DNA of 10,377 nucleotides, taken from NCBI GenBank assembly GCA_030631725.1, contig DAOVKO010000051.1, forward strand, positions 1 to 10,377, written 5' to 3'. The notes under the pieces are model-generated. The model was given only the letters and a program-made list of their open reading frames with translations, was not told the origin of the DNA and did no database searches. This document shows positions 1 to 6,537 of this stretch, piece by piece. A program made the translations under genes and the position numbers. How positions within the stretch are numbered: the first letter of the stretch is position 1; each line of letters starts with the position of its first letter. This stretch comes from Actinomycetes bacterium (GTDB lineage Bacteria > Planctomycetota > Phycisphaerae > JAACET01).

Positions 1-648
1 GTCAGCCACGATGACTTTTCCGGTGTAGGCGTCGGCGCCGGGTGCGTCGAAACCCATTTTTCTGGCTACGAAGGTTACGGTCGTCTCTGCCCGCACGGCC
101 AAGCCCAGAGGTTGGCCAGTGTCGCAGTCCAGGCCCGAAGGAATGTCCACGGCCAAGACCGCAGTGGAGCTGGAATTGATCCGTTCGATGACGTCTTTGT
201 AAAAGCCGCGGACCTGGCCGGATAAACCCGTGCCAAAGATGGCGTCGATTACCAGCTCGGCCCTTTGTAATTCGTCTGCCAGTTCGGCCAGGCCCCGCTG
301 GTCCTGACTGAGCAGCTTCAGACAAAGGCTCATACGCTTGATAATCTCAAGGTTGGTTCGGGCATCACCGGCTATGCGCCGTTCCGCACCGGCTATGAGA
401 ACGACCGGCTGGCATTGTGCGTTGTGCAAATGTCTGGCCACAGCGAAGCCGTCGCCGGCGTTATTCCCAGTGCCGGTAACGATGGCTACGCGCGGGTTGA
501 CCGAATGCCCCAGTTTTTGCCGGGCGACCTGGGCCAAACCCCGAGAAGCGTTCTCCATGAGGACAATCCCCGGGATGCCATAGTCGTCAATTGCCCGGCG
601 GTCAACTTCTCGAACCTGATCTCGGCTGAGGATTAGCTCTTGGGCCAC
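1..648 (-). CDS. nnrE: NAD(P)H-hydrate epimerase (YjeF N-terminal domain), 3' end cut by the window
   Basis: This enzyme interconverts the R and S forms of hydrated NAD(P)H (NAD(P)HX) so that the partner dehydratase can repair them; it is cytosolic. I translated 216 codons open to the left edge. Visible YjeF_N signatures are SRDQVREVDRRA and GIPGIVLMENASR near the start, the phosphate-binding GTGNNAGDGF (GxGNNxGDG in the family), DAIFGTGLSG, and AVDIPSGLDCDTG towards the end. The frame reaches a stop (TAA) 15 bases upstream of the chosen start. The only usual start codon before the conserved region is GTG at 648, with a weak AGAG upstream. The gene lies 42 bp after lpxB on the same strand, so it is probably co-transcribed. 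At 216 residues a stand-alone epimerase would be almost complete. Whether an NnrD dehydratase domain is fused after it, as in E. coli, cannot be seen. Confidence 0.93.
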   Translation of the reverse strand, partial: MAQELILSRDQVREVDRRAIDDYGIPGIVLMENASRGLAQVARQKLGHSVNPRVAIVTGTGNNAGDGFAVARHLHNAQCQPVVLIAGAERRIAGDARTNLEIIKRMSLCLKLLSQDQRGLAELADELQRAELVIDAIFGTGLSGQVRGFYKDVIERINSSSTAVLAVDIPSGLDCDTGQPLGLAVRAETTVTFVARKMGFDAPGADAYTGKVIVAD

Positions 649-690
649 AATAAGGAACTCTATTTATTTGATGCGCTCTTACGGTCGCGG

Positions 691-1824
691 TTAGTGTTTA
701 TCAGCAAGTTCCAGGAGCATCTGGGCAGCAGCGTCAGCGGAGTTGCCCTGTTTGAGCGGCTGAGTGATTTCCAGCAGACGACGGGAGGTTTGGGCCAATC
801 CTTGGGAATCGGCCAATAACTCCAGGACTTTTTCGACAACCGGTTCGGCTGAACCGTACCAGGGCATAAACTCGGGGACGATGATTCTGCCGGCGAGGAT
901 ATTCACCAGGCACATGGGCCTTTGCGGTACCAGCCACCAGCCGACGAGTTTCCAGAGCAGGGGATTCACGTGGTACATGACCACCATGGGTCGTCCGTGG
1001 GCAGCCACCTCCAAAGTGGCTGTGCCTGAGGCCACCACACACAGATCACTAGCTTCGATGGCCTCATGGATGATTCCGCAGGACAGGTGAAAATCGGGTT
1101 TGTCAGTGCCCAGCAGACGATCGATGATCTGCAAGATTGCCTCATTGGCTGCGGGGATTACAAAACGAGCCTGGGGCCATTGTTCGCGAACGCGCTTGGC
1201 GATGGTGATCATGGCGGACATCAAGGCCTGGACCTCGTGGCCCCGGGAACCAGGCAGCAGGGCCAAGGTGGGCCGACCCGTTTCGAACTTGGCTGGTTGA
1301 GACTTGTCCCAGCTTCTAAAGTCGTCAAGAAGAGGACAGCCAACGTAGGTGGCGTCAATTCCGTAGCTTTGAAAGAGCTCCTGCTCGAAAGGCAGGATAC
1401 AGGCTACCTTGTCGATGAGTCGTCGCAGCTTCTTCCTTCGGTGCCTGGCCCAGGCCCAGACCTGGGGGGCAATATAATACAAACTGGGAATGCGGGCGTT
1501 CTTGGCTTTTCGGGCCATGGGAAAATGCAGGGCGGGAGAATCGACGAAGACAGCAGCGTCAAAGTTGAAGTGCCTCATGGCCTGGCCGGCTCGGTAAATA
1601 ACCTTGAGAAAATATCCAACCTTGCCAAAGGCCTGATAGGTCATGGCCGACTTGTCCAATACCTCGGCGACCAGTTCGACGCCCTGCTCGGCGAGTTTTT
1701 CCCCGCCTACTCCCACAAAGTTCGTCTCGGGACGCAAACGACGGACAGCCCGGACGAGCTTGGCTGCGTGCAACTCCGCGGACATGTCCGCAGCAGAAAT
1801 GAATATCAGAGGATGGTCTTTCAA
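691..1824 (-). CDS. lpxB: Lipid-A-disaccharide synthase
   Basis: LpxB is a GT19 glycosyltransferase that joins UDP-2,3-diacylglucosamine to lipid X, forming the lipid A disaccharide at the inner face of the inner membrane. The 377-residue length is normal. Recognisable motifs are FVDSPALHFPMARK (D95), YYIAPQVWAWARHRRKK (about 116-132), LPFEQELF, LLPGSRGHEV (R194), SGTATLEVA (266-274) and VNILAGRIIVPEF (N308). D95, R194 and N308 correspond, from my memory of the family, to the functionally important D98, R201 and N316 of E. coli. The usual N-terminal GExSGD motif is replaced by AADMSAE (11-17). The start is TTG. It is the only possible start, because an in-frame TAG, which is the stop of the upstream acyltransferase, lies seven codons before it; an AAGG stands 8 nt upstream. 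It sits between the acyltransferase and nnrE in one probable operon. Confidence 0.95.
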   Translation of the reverse strand: MKDHPLIFISAADMSAELHAAKLVRAVRRLRPETNFVGVGGEKLAEQGVELVAEVLDKSAMTYQAFGKVGYFLKVIYRAGQAMRHFNFDAAVFVDSPALHFPMARKAKNARIPSLYYIAPQVWAWARHRRKKLRRLIDKVACILPFEQELFQSYGIDATYVGCPLLDDFRSWDKSQPAKFETGRPTLALLPGSRGHEVQALMSAMITIAKRVREQWPQARFVIPAANEAILQIIDRLLGTDKPDFHLSCGIIHEAIEASDLCVVASGTATLEVAAHGRPMVVMYHVNPLLWKLVGWWLVPQRPMCLVNILAGRIIVPEFMPWYGSAEPVVEKVLELLADSQGLAQTSRRLLEITQPLKQGNSADAAAQMLLELADKH

Positions 1825-1832
1825 AAAATGGG

Positions 1833-1836
1833 CCTT
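1833..1836 (-). promoter_or_regulatory. Ribosome binding site of lpxB (supports the TTG start)
   Basis: AAGG on the minus strand lies 8 nt before the TTG at 1824-1822. It falls in the 21-bp gap after the acyltransferase stop. Together with the in-frame TAG at 1848-1846, it fixes TTG as the lpxB start. Confidence 0.55.
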
Positions 1837-1845
1837 ATGAGGGTT

Positions 1846-2571
1846 CTAGTGTTTTCGGGGGCCCGTACATTGGGCCAAGATCTCACCGGGTTTGCCGCGC
1901 TGCCTGAGGCGAAGTGCAGTGGCCAGATCCAGCTGCATCAATTGGTCTTGCAGGCGTTGCCTGGCCTGTTCGAGCCCCTTTTGCCTGGATCGGCGGGCGA
2001 CGGTTATAGCCGGGGCTATCTCAAAGGCTACCTTGGCAAAGGGGGATGGAACAATGAACCTGTCCCAACTGTGCAACTCCCTGCGAATGCTGACCTGATA
2101 AGAAACAGGGACGATGGGCAAGGAGGTCATCTGGGCAAGTTTGATTATACCGGGCTGAACTTGCTGGCATGGGCCGCGCGGGCCGTCAGGGGCAATGGCA
2201 ATATCGTAGCCCTGGCGAACAATTCTGGTGGCCTGGACAAGAGTCTCCAAGCCACCGGTGCTGGTGGAACCCCGGATGGAACGAAAGCCAAACCTGTGCA
2301 GGAAGTCGGCAAGAAACTGACCGTCGCGTGACCTTGAGACCATGGCTACCAGGTGGGTGAGGTTCATTTCATAGCGATAGATGAATGGCAGCAGGAGGGT
2401 CCGATTGTGCCAGAAGGCGCAGATTATTTGGCCATGCTTTTCGTAGGCCTGGGCCAGGTTCTCGCTGCCGAAAACCTCCAGTTGCATGGTGGCCCAGGCG
2501 GCCCGGCCCATCAAGAATAGCATTTGTGGGCCGATGGCACGCAGTATCTTCACTGTCTTTAATACATTCAT
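1846..2571 (-). CDS. DUF374-family lysophospholipid/lipid A acyltransferase, LpxJ-like
   Basis: This 241-residue protein matches the DUF374 branch of the acyltransferases: FWHNRTLLLPFIYR (H55), VSRSRDGQFLADFLHRFGF (78-96), RGSTSTGGLE (100-109), APDGPRGP (127-134), then QPGIIKLAQMTSLPIVPVS. The N-terminus (about 11-30) is moderately hydrophobic and could contact the membrane. It stands 21 bp upstream of lpxB on the same strand. Established knowledge is that LpxJ of Campylobacter/Helicobacter, a late lipid A acyltransferase that works without prior Kdo addition, belongs to DUF374. The position next to lpxB makes a similar secondary-acylation role likely, but that is inference; a general lysophospholipid acyltransferase is the alternative. 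The ATG at 2571 has no strong Shine-Dalgarno sequence, so the exact start is less sure. I give no symbol because the substrate cannot be read from sequence. Confidence 0.85.
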   Translation of the reverse strand: MNVLKTVKILRAIGPQMLFLMGRAAWATMQLEVFGSENLAQAYEKHGQIICAFWHNRTLLLPFIYRYEMNLTHLVAMVSRSRDGQFLADFLHRFGFRSIRGSTSTGGLETLVQATRIVRQGYDIAIAPDGPRGPCQQVQPGIIKLAQMTSLPIVPVSYQVSIRRELHSWDRFIVPSPFAKVAFEIAPAITVARRSRQKGLEQARQRLQDQLMQLDLATALRLRQRGKPGEILAQCTGPRKH

Positions 2572-2707
2572 ACGCGTCCGAGCCGTCCTGCGGCAAGGCT
2601 GATATCAGTGCTGAGAAAATTATCGCACAAGAGTAGGGCTGAGTCAACAAACTTGCCTGGTCCAGGCTGAGCTTTTTGCCAAAGAGCTTTGGATGGGCGG
2701 TTTGTCC

Positions 2708-2735
2708 TTGTGCACGGAGAATTATCAGCTATGAT
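2708..2735 (+). promoter_or_regulatory. Candidate sigma-70-like promoter for the methyltransferase gene
   Basis: TTGTGC (2708-2713) and TATGAT (2730-2735) are separated by 16 bp, and the start codon lies about 90 bp downstream. Only consensus resemblance supports this; such matches occur by chance and the host's promoter consensus is unknown. Confidence 0.3.
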
Positions 2736-2809
2736 AGTCGGCCAAACAAGCCGTCGGCGCACTTGCGGCAATTTCAGGGACAGTCCACCAAGCAAGGCCC
2801 TAATAGCAG

Positions 2810-2815
2810 AAAGGA
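2810..2815 (+). promoter_or_regulatory. Ribosome binding site of the methyltransferase gene (decides the start)
   Basis: AAAGGA lies 10 nt before the ATG at 2826. The frame is open further upstream to an ATG at 2676, but the extra 50 residues resemble nothing in the family. The protein from 2826 begins exactly where MeTr proteins begin (MLIVGEKIN). Confidence 0.65.
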
Positions 2816-2825
2816 CGATAGTATC

Positions 2826-3623
2826 ATGTTGATCGTAGGGGAAAAAATCAATGCCACGCGCAAGCGAATCGGACAGGCCTGCCAGGAGGGTAATGCGGAG
2901 CTGATTGTTCAAACCGTTAAGGAACAGGTGCAAGGAGGAGCGGATTATATCGACGTGAATGCCGGGCTGGTGGGAAAAGAGGTCCAGACCATGGAGTGGG
3001 TGCTGGGGTTGGTGCAGCAGAGCACGGAGCTGCCGATTATGCTGGACAGCTCTGACCCGGAGGCCATGAAAAAAGGGCTCGAACTCGTCAAAAAGAAGCC
3101 GATCGTCAACAGCATTTCGATGGAGAAGGATCGGCTGGAGAGTTTTACGCCGCTGCTGGCCGAGCACGAGTGCGGGGTAGTGGGGCTGTGCGTCTCGGAT
3201 GCGGGGATGCCCAGCGGGGTGGACGATCGTTTAGCCACAGCCGATGCCCTTATCGAACACCTGACGGGAACCTGTGGCAAAAAGCTCGAGGAAATCTACC
3301 TGGACCTGGGAGTCTTCCCGGTCAGCGCTCAGCCCCAGGCTCCGATGGACATGGCTGCGGCCGTGGAAAAGGTGATGGCCAAATATCCCGGCCTACATAC
3401 CATAGCCGGATTGAGCAACGTCTCCTTCGGCCTGCCGGAACGCAGGCTGTTGAATCTGACCTTTTTGGCTTTGCTCATTTCGCGGGGGCTGGATGCGGCT
3501 ATTTGCGATCCTAATACTGTGGGGCTCAAGGCTACCATTGCCGCGGCTGAGCTGCTGAGTAATCGCGATGAGTTTGCTATGAACTATATAACGGCCCACA
3601 GGGAAGGAAAGCTGAGCAGTTAG
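2826..3623 (+). CDS. Methyltetrahydrofolate:corrinoid methyltransferase (MeTr/AcsE-like, pterin-binding TIM barrel)
   Basis: MeTr proteins move the N5 methyl group of methyltetrahydrofolate to the cobalt of a corrinoid protein. In the Wood-Ljungdahl pathway the acceptor is the corrinoid iron-sulfur protein; MetH has a related domain. The predicted product has 265 residues, close to the roughly 262 of Moorella MeTr. Pterin-site motifs appear in order: DYIDVNAG (D43, N45), MLDSSDPEAM (D74), VNSIS (N95), YLDLG (D160) and GLSNVSFGLP (N198). These line up, from memory, with D75, N96, D160 and N199 of the Moorella enzyme, so activity is likely retained. No corrinoid-binding or activation domain is fused to it and no Wood-Ljungdahl gene lies nearby, so the corrinoid partner is unknown. 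It is the only plus-strand gene, and its stop is 25 bp from the end of the convergent gene. A dihydropteroate synthase proper is less likely. Confidence 0.9.
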   Translation: MLIVGEKINATRKRIGQACQEGNAELIVQTVKEQVQGGADYIDVNAGLVGKEVQTMEWVLGLVQQSTELPIMLDSSDPEAMKKGLELVKKKPIVNSISMEKDRLESFTPLLAEHECGVVGLCVSDAGMPSGVDDRLATADALIEHLTGTCGKKLEEIYLDLGVFPVSAQPQAPMDMAAAVEKVMAKYPGLHTIAGLSNVSFGLPERRLLNLTFLALLISRGLDAAICDPNTVGLKATIAAAELLSNRDEFAMNYITAHREGKLSS

Positions 3624-3648
3624 GGCTGAGATGTTCGCAGTGCTGGCT

Positions 3649-4731
3649 TCACTTTTCGCTGCTGGTCTTTGCCGGAGTAGATTTTGCGTCCTTCCCGTCC
3701 TTCACTATAACAAATTTCTTTTTTTTCGAATCGAAGACCAGCGAGTGTTTGTGCTTCTCAAAAGAATCGGCGATCTCCGCCTTGCTGCCGCTAAAGTCGC
3801 TGTGCCGCAGAATCGCATGTCGAATACTCTTGTAAGTCCACGAGTCTTCCTGGGGCTCTAACTGCTGCTTCACGAGGAACTCCAGCGCGTCAAGATGTCC
3901 GTAACCGACAGCGATAATGGCAACAGAATTTTTTCTCCCATAATCCATCAGATCACTCGGCTCAGTCGGATAATCCTTGATGAAATCCCATATCTCGGCA
4001 ACGGCCCCTGCAAGATCAAAGTTCGGCAGGTCCACCAGAGCCTTGTACGTATAATGAGGATTCAATCCTTCCAAGAAGTACGCTTTCAGATCATCATATG
4101 TCTTCGGATCTTTCAATCTTCCCACGGCTTTGATCCATTCAGTGGGAAGGCTGCGTGGCCTCGTCGCTAAGACTCGCACCAATGTGTCCTTGGCGTCCTT
4201 TTCCCAGCCCTCACGAAGGACGATCTCGACCAAGCCATGATGCCTGCGCAGCTCATCTATGATTAGTTGTTTATCGGCTTCGGTGGCCAATTGCTCGATC
4301 GCTTTGATTAGATGGTAGCTTCTTCCGGATCCGAGGGCATCTATGAGAAGTTTGAGCCGCTTGCGACCGAGTTTGACCAACATTCTGACCTGCGGATCCC
4401 TTCCAGACCATATCCTCTGCCCCTTACTGGCCATGATGATCGAATCGATGTAGTCTCGGACTTGGTCTTCTGTTGGGTTCTCCGGAAGCTTGATCTTCTG
4501 GAGCGCCTTGAGATCCGGCCCTTTCGATCGAGTCGGGTCTTCGGAAGGCCGTGACGCTTTCATCTGATTCTTGAGCTCGGCGAGTTCCGCCTTGATCTCA
4601 GCAAGCATCGCTCGGAGCTCACGGAGTTCTTTGAGAATCGCCGCGTTCGTGTCAGTTGTGCCTTCATCAGCCATCACGGCCGGGCCTGCCGAGAAGATTA
4701 GCAGAATAAGAAATGACTTGATCGTTTTCAT
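3649..4731 (-). CDS. Exported coiled-coil/HEAT-like protein of unknown function
   Basis: I do not recognise a named family. The 360-residue product starts with a signal peptide: K2 and K5, a hydrophobic stretch FLILLIFSAGPAVMA, and likely cleavage after A21. There is no lipobox cysteine, so it is probably periplasmic. Residues 32-59 (ILKELRELRAMLAEIKAELA and onward) form a leucine-rich heptad coiled coil. A charged linker follows (60-75), then alpha-helical segments from about 85 to 325 resembling degenerate HEAT/Armadillo repeats, such as LVKLGRKRLKLLIDALGSG and WIKAVGRLKDPKTYDDLKAY. The end is lysine-rich (KKKKFVIVKDGKDAK). The ATG at 4731 is chosen for the signal peptide and a strong GGAGG 7 nt upstream; the longer open frame to 4857 only overlaps recA. 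It begins 43 bp after the recA stop and is visibly more AT-rich than its neighbours, suggesting a different origin or weaker constraint. Confidence 0.75.
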   Translation of the reverse strand: MKTIKSFLILLIFSAGPAVMADEGTTDTNAAILKELRELRAMLAEIKAELAELKNQMKASRPSEDPTRSKGPDLKALQKIKLPENPTEDQVRDYIDSIIMASKGQRIWSGRDPQVRMLVKLGRKRLKLLIDALGSGRSYHLIKAIEQLATEADKQLIIDELRRHHGLVEIVLREGWEKDAKDTLVRVLATRPRSLPTEWIKAVGRLKDPKTYDDLKAYFLEGLNPHYTYKALVDLPNFDLAGAVAEIWDFIKDYPTEPSDLMDYGRKNSVAIIAVGYGHLDALEFLVKQQLEPQEDSWTYKSIRHAILRHSDFSGSKAEIADSFEKHKHSLVFDSKKKKFVIVKDGKDAKSTPAKTSSEK

Positions 4732-4738
4732 TCCTCGC

Positions 4739-4743
4739 CCTCC
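4739..4743 (-). promoter_or_regulatory. Strong Shine-Dalgarno of the exported HEAT-like protein
   Basis: GGAGG on the minus strand, within AAAAGGAGGGCGAGGA, stands 7 nt before the ATG at 4731. It is the best ribosome binding site in the window. It rules out the upstream in-frame start at 4857, which lies inside recA. Confidence 0.75.
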
Positions 4744-4774
4744 TTTTTTCTGTGGGCACGAGAATGTGAGCCGG

Positions 4775-5854
4775 TCATTTAGGTTTTTTGGCCGATTTTT
4801 GGGAGCCGGTTTCTTGGCCGTGGATGGCCAGGACCTTTGCTTTGATTTCCTCAGCAAGGTCGGGGTTGTCTTCGAGGAACTTTCGGGCGACGTTTAGGCC
4901 CTGTCCCAGGCGGATTTTTCCGTAGCTCAGCCAAGAACCGGACTTGGTTGCCAAGCCGTGCTCCAGGGCCAAGCCCAGCAGATCGCCGTGATAACTGATG
5001 CCACCCTCGAAGAGAATGTCGAACTCAGCGCGTTTGAAAGGCGGGGAGACTTTGCTTTTGACCACGCGGGCGCGAACGTGGATACCGATGGCTTTGTCGC
5101 CCTGCTTGATGGTGGTCACGCGGCGAATATCGAGGCGGACCCCGGAATAAAACTTTAGGGCCCTTCCGCCGGGTGTGGTTTCGGGGCTGCCGAACATTAC
5201 GCCGATCTTCTCGCGGATCTGGTTGATGAAGATTACGCAGGTCTTGCTCTTGTCGATGACGCTGGTGAGTTTGCGCATGGCCTGGCTCATAAGGCGGGCC
5301 TGGAGGCCGACGTGGACATCGCCTATGTCGCCGTCGAGTTCGCTTTTGGGGATCAGGGCGGCCACCGAGTCGATGACAATGACGTCAACGGCATTGGAAC
5401 GGATGAGCATTTCAGTAATGTTCAAAGCCTGCTCGCCGTAGTCGGGCTGACTGAAGAGCAGATGGTCGGTATCGACTCCGAGGTTCTTGGCCCAGGTGGT
5501 GTCGAAGGCGTGCTCGGCATCGATGAAGGCCGCCACTCCGCCGGTTTTCTGGGCGTTGGCGATGACGTGCAGGGCGAGGGTGGTTTTGCCGGAGGATTCC
5601 GGGCCGTAGAGTTCGACGATTCGGCCGCGGGGCATCCCCGAGCCGCCCAGGGCCAAATCAAGTGACAAGGCCCCCGTGCTGATGCCGTCCTTTATCAGGG
5701 TGGGTCTATCAGCCAACTGCATGATAGAGCCTTTGCCGAAGGATTTTTCGATCTGGGCAATGGCCCGGTCGAGGGCATCGCCACGTTTGCTACTCTGCGA
5801 AGCATCGCCTCGCTGCGTAGCACGAGTTTCCTGGTTTGTGTGGGCTTGAGCCAT
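4775..5854 (-). CDS. recA: Recombinase RecA
   Basis: RecA forms ATP-dependent filaments on single-stranded DNA, catalyses strand exchange, and normally triggers LexA self-cleavage. Of 359 residues, the core is fully conserved: Walker A GPESSGKT (84-91, K90), Walker B VIVIDS (158-163), loop L1 region IPKSELDGDIGDVHVG (168-183), and loop L2 FINQIREKIGVMFGSPETTP (209-228) followed by GGRALKFYSGVRLDIRR. The C-terminal domain SYGKIRLGQGLNVARKFLED is intact. The N-terminus carries about 18 more residues than E. coli, polar and Ser/Gln-rich, and the last residues are lysine-rich (QKSAKKPK) rather than acidic. The ATG at 5854 has GGAG 7 nt upstream. It follows thpR by 70 bp on the same strand, as in the cinA-ligT-recA order known from Deinococcus. 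I see no clear SOS box in the leader. Confidence 0.98.
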   Translation of the reverse strand: MAQAHTNQETRATQRGDASQSSKRGDALDRAIAQIEKSFGKGSIMQLADRPTLIKDGISTGALSLDLALGGSGMPRGRIVELYGPESSGKTTLALHVIANAQKTGGVAAFIDAEHAFDTTWAKNLGVDTDHLLFSQPDYGEQALNITEMLIRSNAVDVIVIDSVAALIPKSELDGDIGDVHVGLQARLMSQAMRKLTSVIDKSKTCVIFINQIREKIGVMFGSPETTPGGRALKFYSGVRLDIRRVTTIKQGDKAIGIHVRARVVKSKVSPPFKRAEFDILFEGGISYHGDLLGLALEHGLATKSGSWLSYGKIRLGQGLNVARKFLEDNPDLAEEIKAKVLAIHGQETGSQKSAKKPK

Positions 5855-5902
5855 GGATGATCTCCGTGTCTAGTAACAAATAACTCGTTCTGACAGGCAC
5901 CG

Positions 5903-5920
5903 CCCAGGAGGCAACCTGGG
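5903..5920. other. Short hairpin between thpR and recA
   Basis: CCCAGG (5903-5908) and CCTGGG (5915-5920) form a perfect 6-bp stem around a 6-nt loop. Flanking CG/CG pairs could extend it if two G residues bulge. It begins 4 nt after the thpR stop on the minus strand. No T-run follows, so it is not a standard intrinsic terminator; it may mark an mRNA processing or stability point in the recA leader, or be chance. Confidence 0.4.
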
Positions 5921-5924
5921 GGCG

Positions 5925-6500
5925 TTACGTTTTTTGGGTACCGAACTTTGCCCGGCCGATGACCGTGTGGACCGGGCCTTGGGGGCTCAACTGGGACGAG
6001 TATATAGTAATCTCCGAGGCCTGGGTAATGCCAGCCTCGAAGTGGTCATTTTTTACCACTTCGGCACGGAGCTCGATGGCGTTTCGGGCCGAGCGGACTC
6101 TGCCCAGCGTAACGTGGGGCTTGAAGGCCCGGTGTTCGCGGCGAAGGCCCAGGGGAGCGAGGGTCTTTTCGATTCGCTGGTGTAGTCGGCGTACGCAGCC
6201 GCTAGGGTCGTCGATGCCGATCCAGACGACCCTGGGCAGGCCGTGATTCGCAAAACAACCGGCTGAGCGGACCTCGAACTCGAAGGGCTCAAACTCAGCG
6301 GAAACGTTTTGGCAGAGTCGACAAATATCAACAGCCATCTGGTCGCTGATTTCGCCGAGAAATTTCATGGTCAGATGGATGTGCTCGGGCTTGACCCAGC
6401 GGACGTCGGCGCCGATTTTATCCAAGCGGTTCTGCAGACGGCTTAGCTGATTCTTTATAGGTAGCTCAAGGTCCAATGCTAGAAAAACACGCAATGACAT
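5925..6500 (-). CDS. thpR: RNA 2',3'-cyclic phosphodiesterase (2'-5' RNA ligase family, LigT/ThpR)
   Basis: ThpR belongs to the 2H phosphoesterase superfamily. It hydrolyses 2',3'-cyclic phosphates on RNA ends and can reversibly join certain tRNA half-molecules through 2'-5' bonds. The two catalytic HxT motifs are both present: HLTMKFLGE (H42, T44) and KPHVTLGRVR (H129, T131). RVFLALDLELP at the N-terminus and WVKPEHIHLT are typical of the family, and 191 residues is the usual size. I chose the ATG at 6500 because GGAG lies 9 nt upstream; a TTG at 6518 would place that GGAG inside the gene. It lies 37 bp after the PfkB kinase and 70 bp before recA, all on one strand and probably one transcript. 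The exact cellular RNA substrate is unknown for most bacteria. Confidence 0.95.
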   Translation of the reverse strand: MSLRVFLALDLELPIKNQLSRLQNRLDKIGADVRWVKPEHIHLTMKFLGEISDQMAVDICRLCQNVSAEFEPFEFEVRSAGCFANHGLPRVVWIGIDDPSGCVRRLHQRIEKTLAPLGLRREHRAFKPHVTLGRVRSARNAIELRAEVVKNDHFEAGITQASEITIYSSQLSPQGPVHTVIGRAKFGTQKT

Positions 6501-6537
6501 TTTTTCACACTCCGGCAAAGACCCGGGTCAAAACACG

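Larger units (their letters stand above)
2572..2825. other. Divergent intergenic region between the lipid A cluster and the methyltransferase gene
   Basis: This 254-bp gap separates two divergently transcribed units, so it should hold promoters for both. I see one reasonable sigma-70-like candidate facing the plus-strand gene and no convincing terminator, riboswitch, tRNA or small ORF. Reading frames that cross it, such as a 199-codon minus-strand one, lack family features and are shadows of the methyltransferase. Confidence 0.6.

Noticed and set aside
1066..2331. A 421-codon plus-strand open frame opposite lpxB and the acyltransferase
   Set aside because: Its translation has no family features and runs across two well-supported minus-strand genes; it is a mirror frame of GC-rich coding DNA.
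2676..2825. A 50-residue N-terminal extension of the methyltransferase
   Set aside because: MeTr homologs begin at MLIVGEKIN, and AAAGGA directly precedes the ATG at 2826.
2568..3167. A 199-codon minus-strand open frame over the divergent gap and the methyltransferase
   Set aside because: Most of it is antisense to the conserved MeTr barrel; it has no family resemblance and ends just inside the next gene.
4732..4857. A 42-residue N-terminal extension of the exported protein
   Set aside because: It overlaps the recA 3' end, would bury the signal peptide, and ignores the strong GGAGG before 4731.
5903..5920. The thpR-recA hairpin as an intrinsic terminator
   Set aside because: No T-run follows on either strand, and the stem is only 6 bp without bulges.
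6520..6529. GACCCGGGTC palindrome between the kinase and thpR
   Set aside because: A 10-bp GC-rich palindrome is expected by chance at this scale, and nothing else marks it as an operator.
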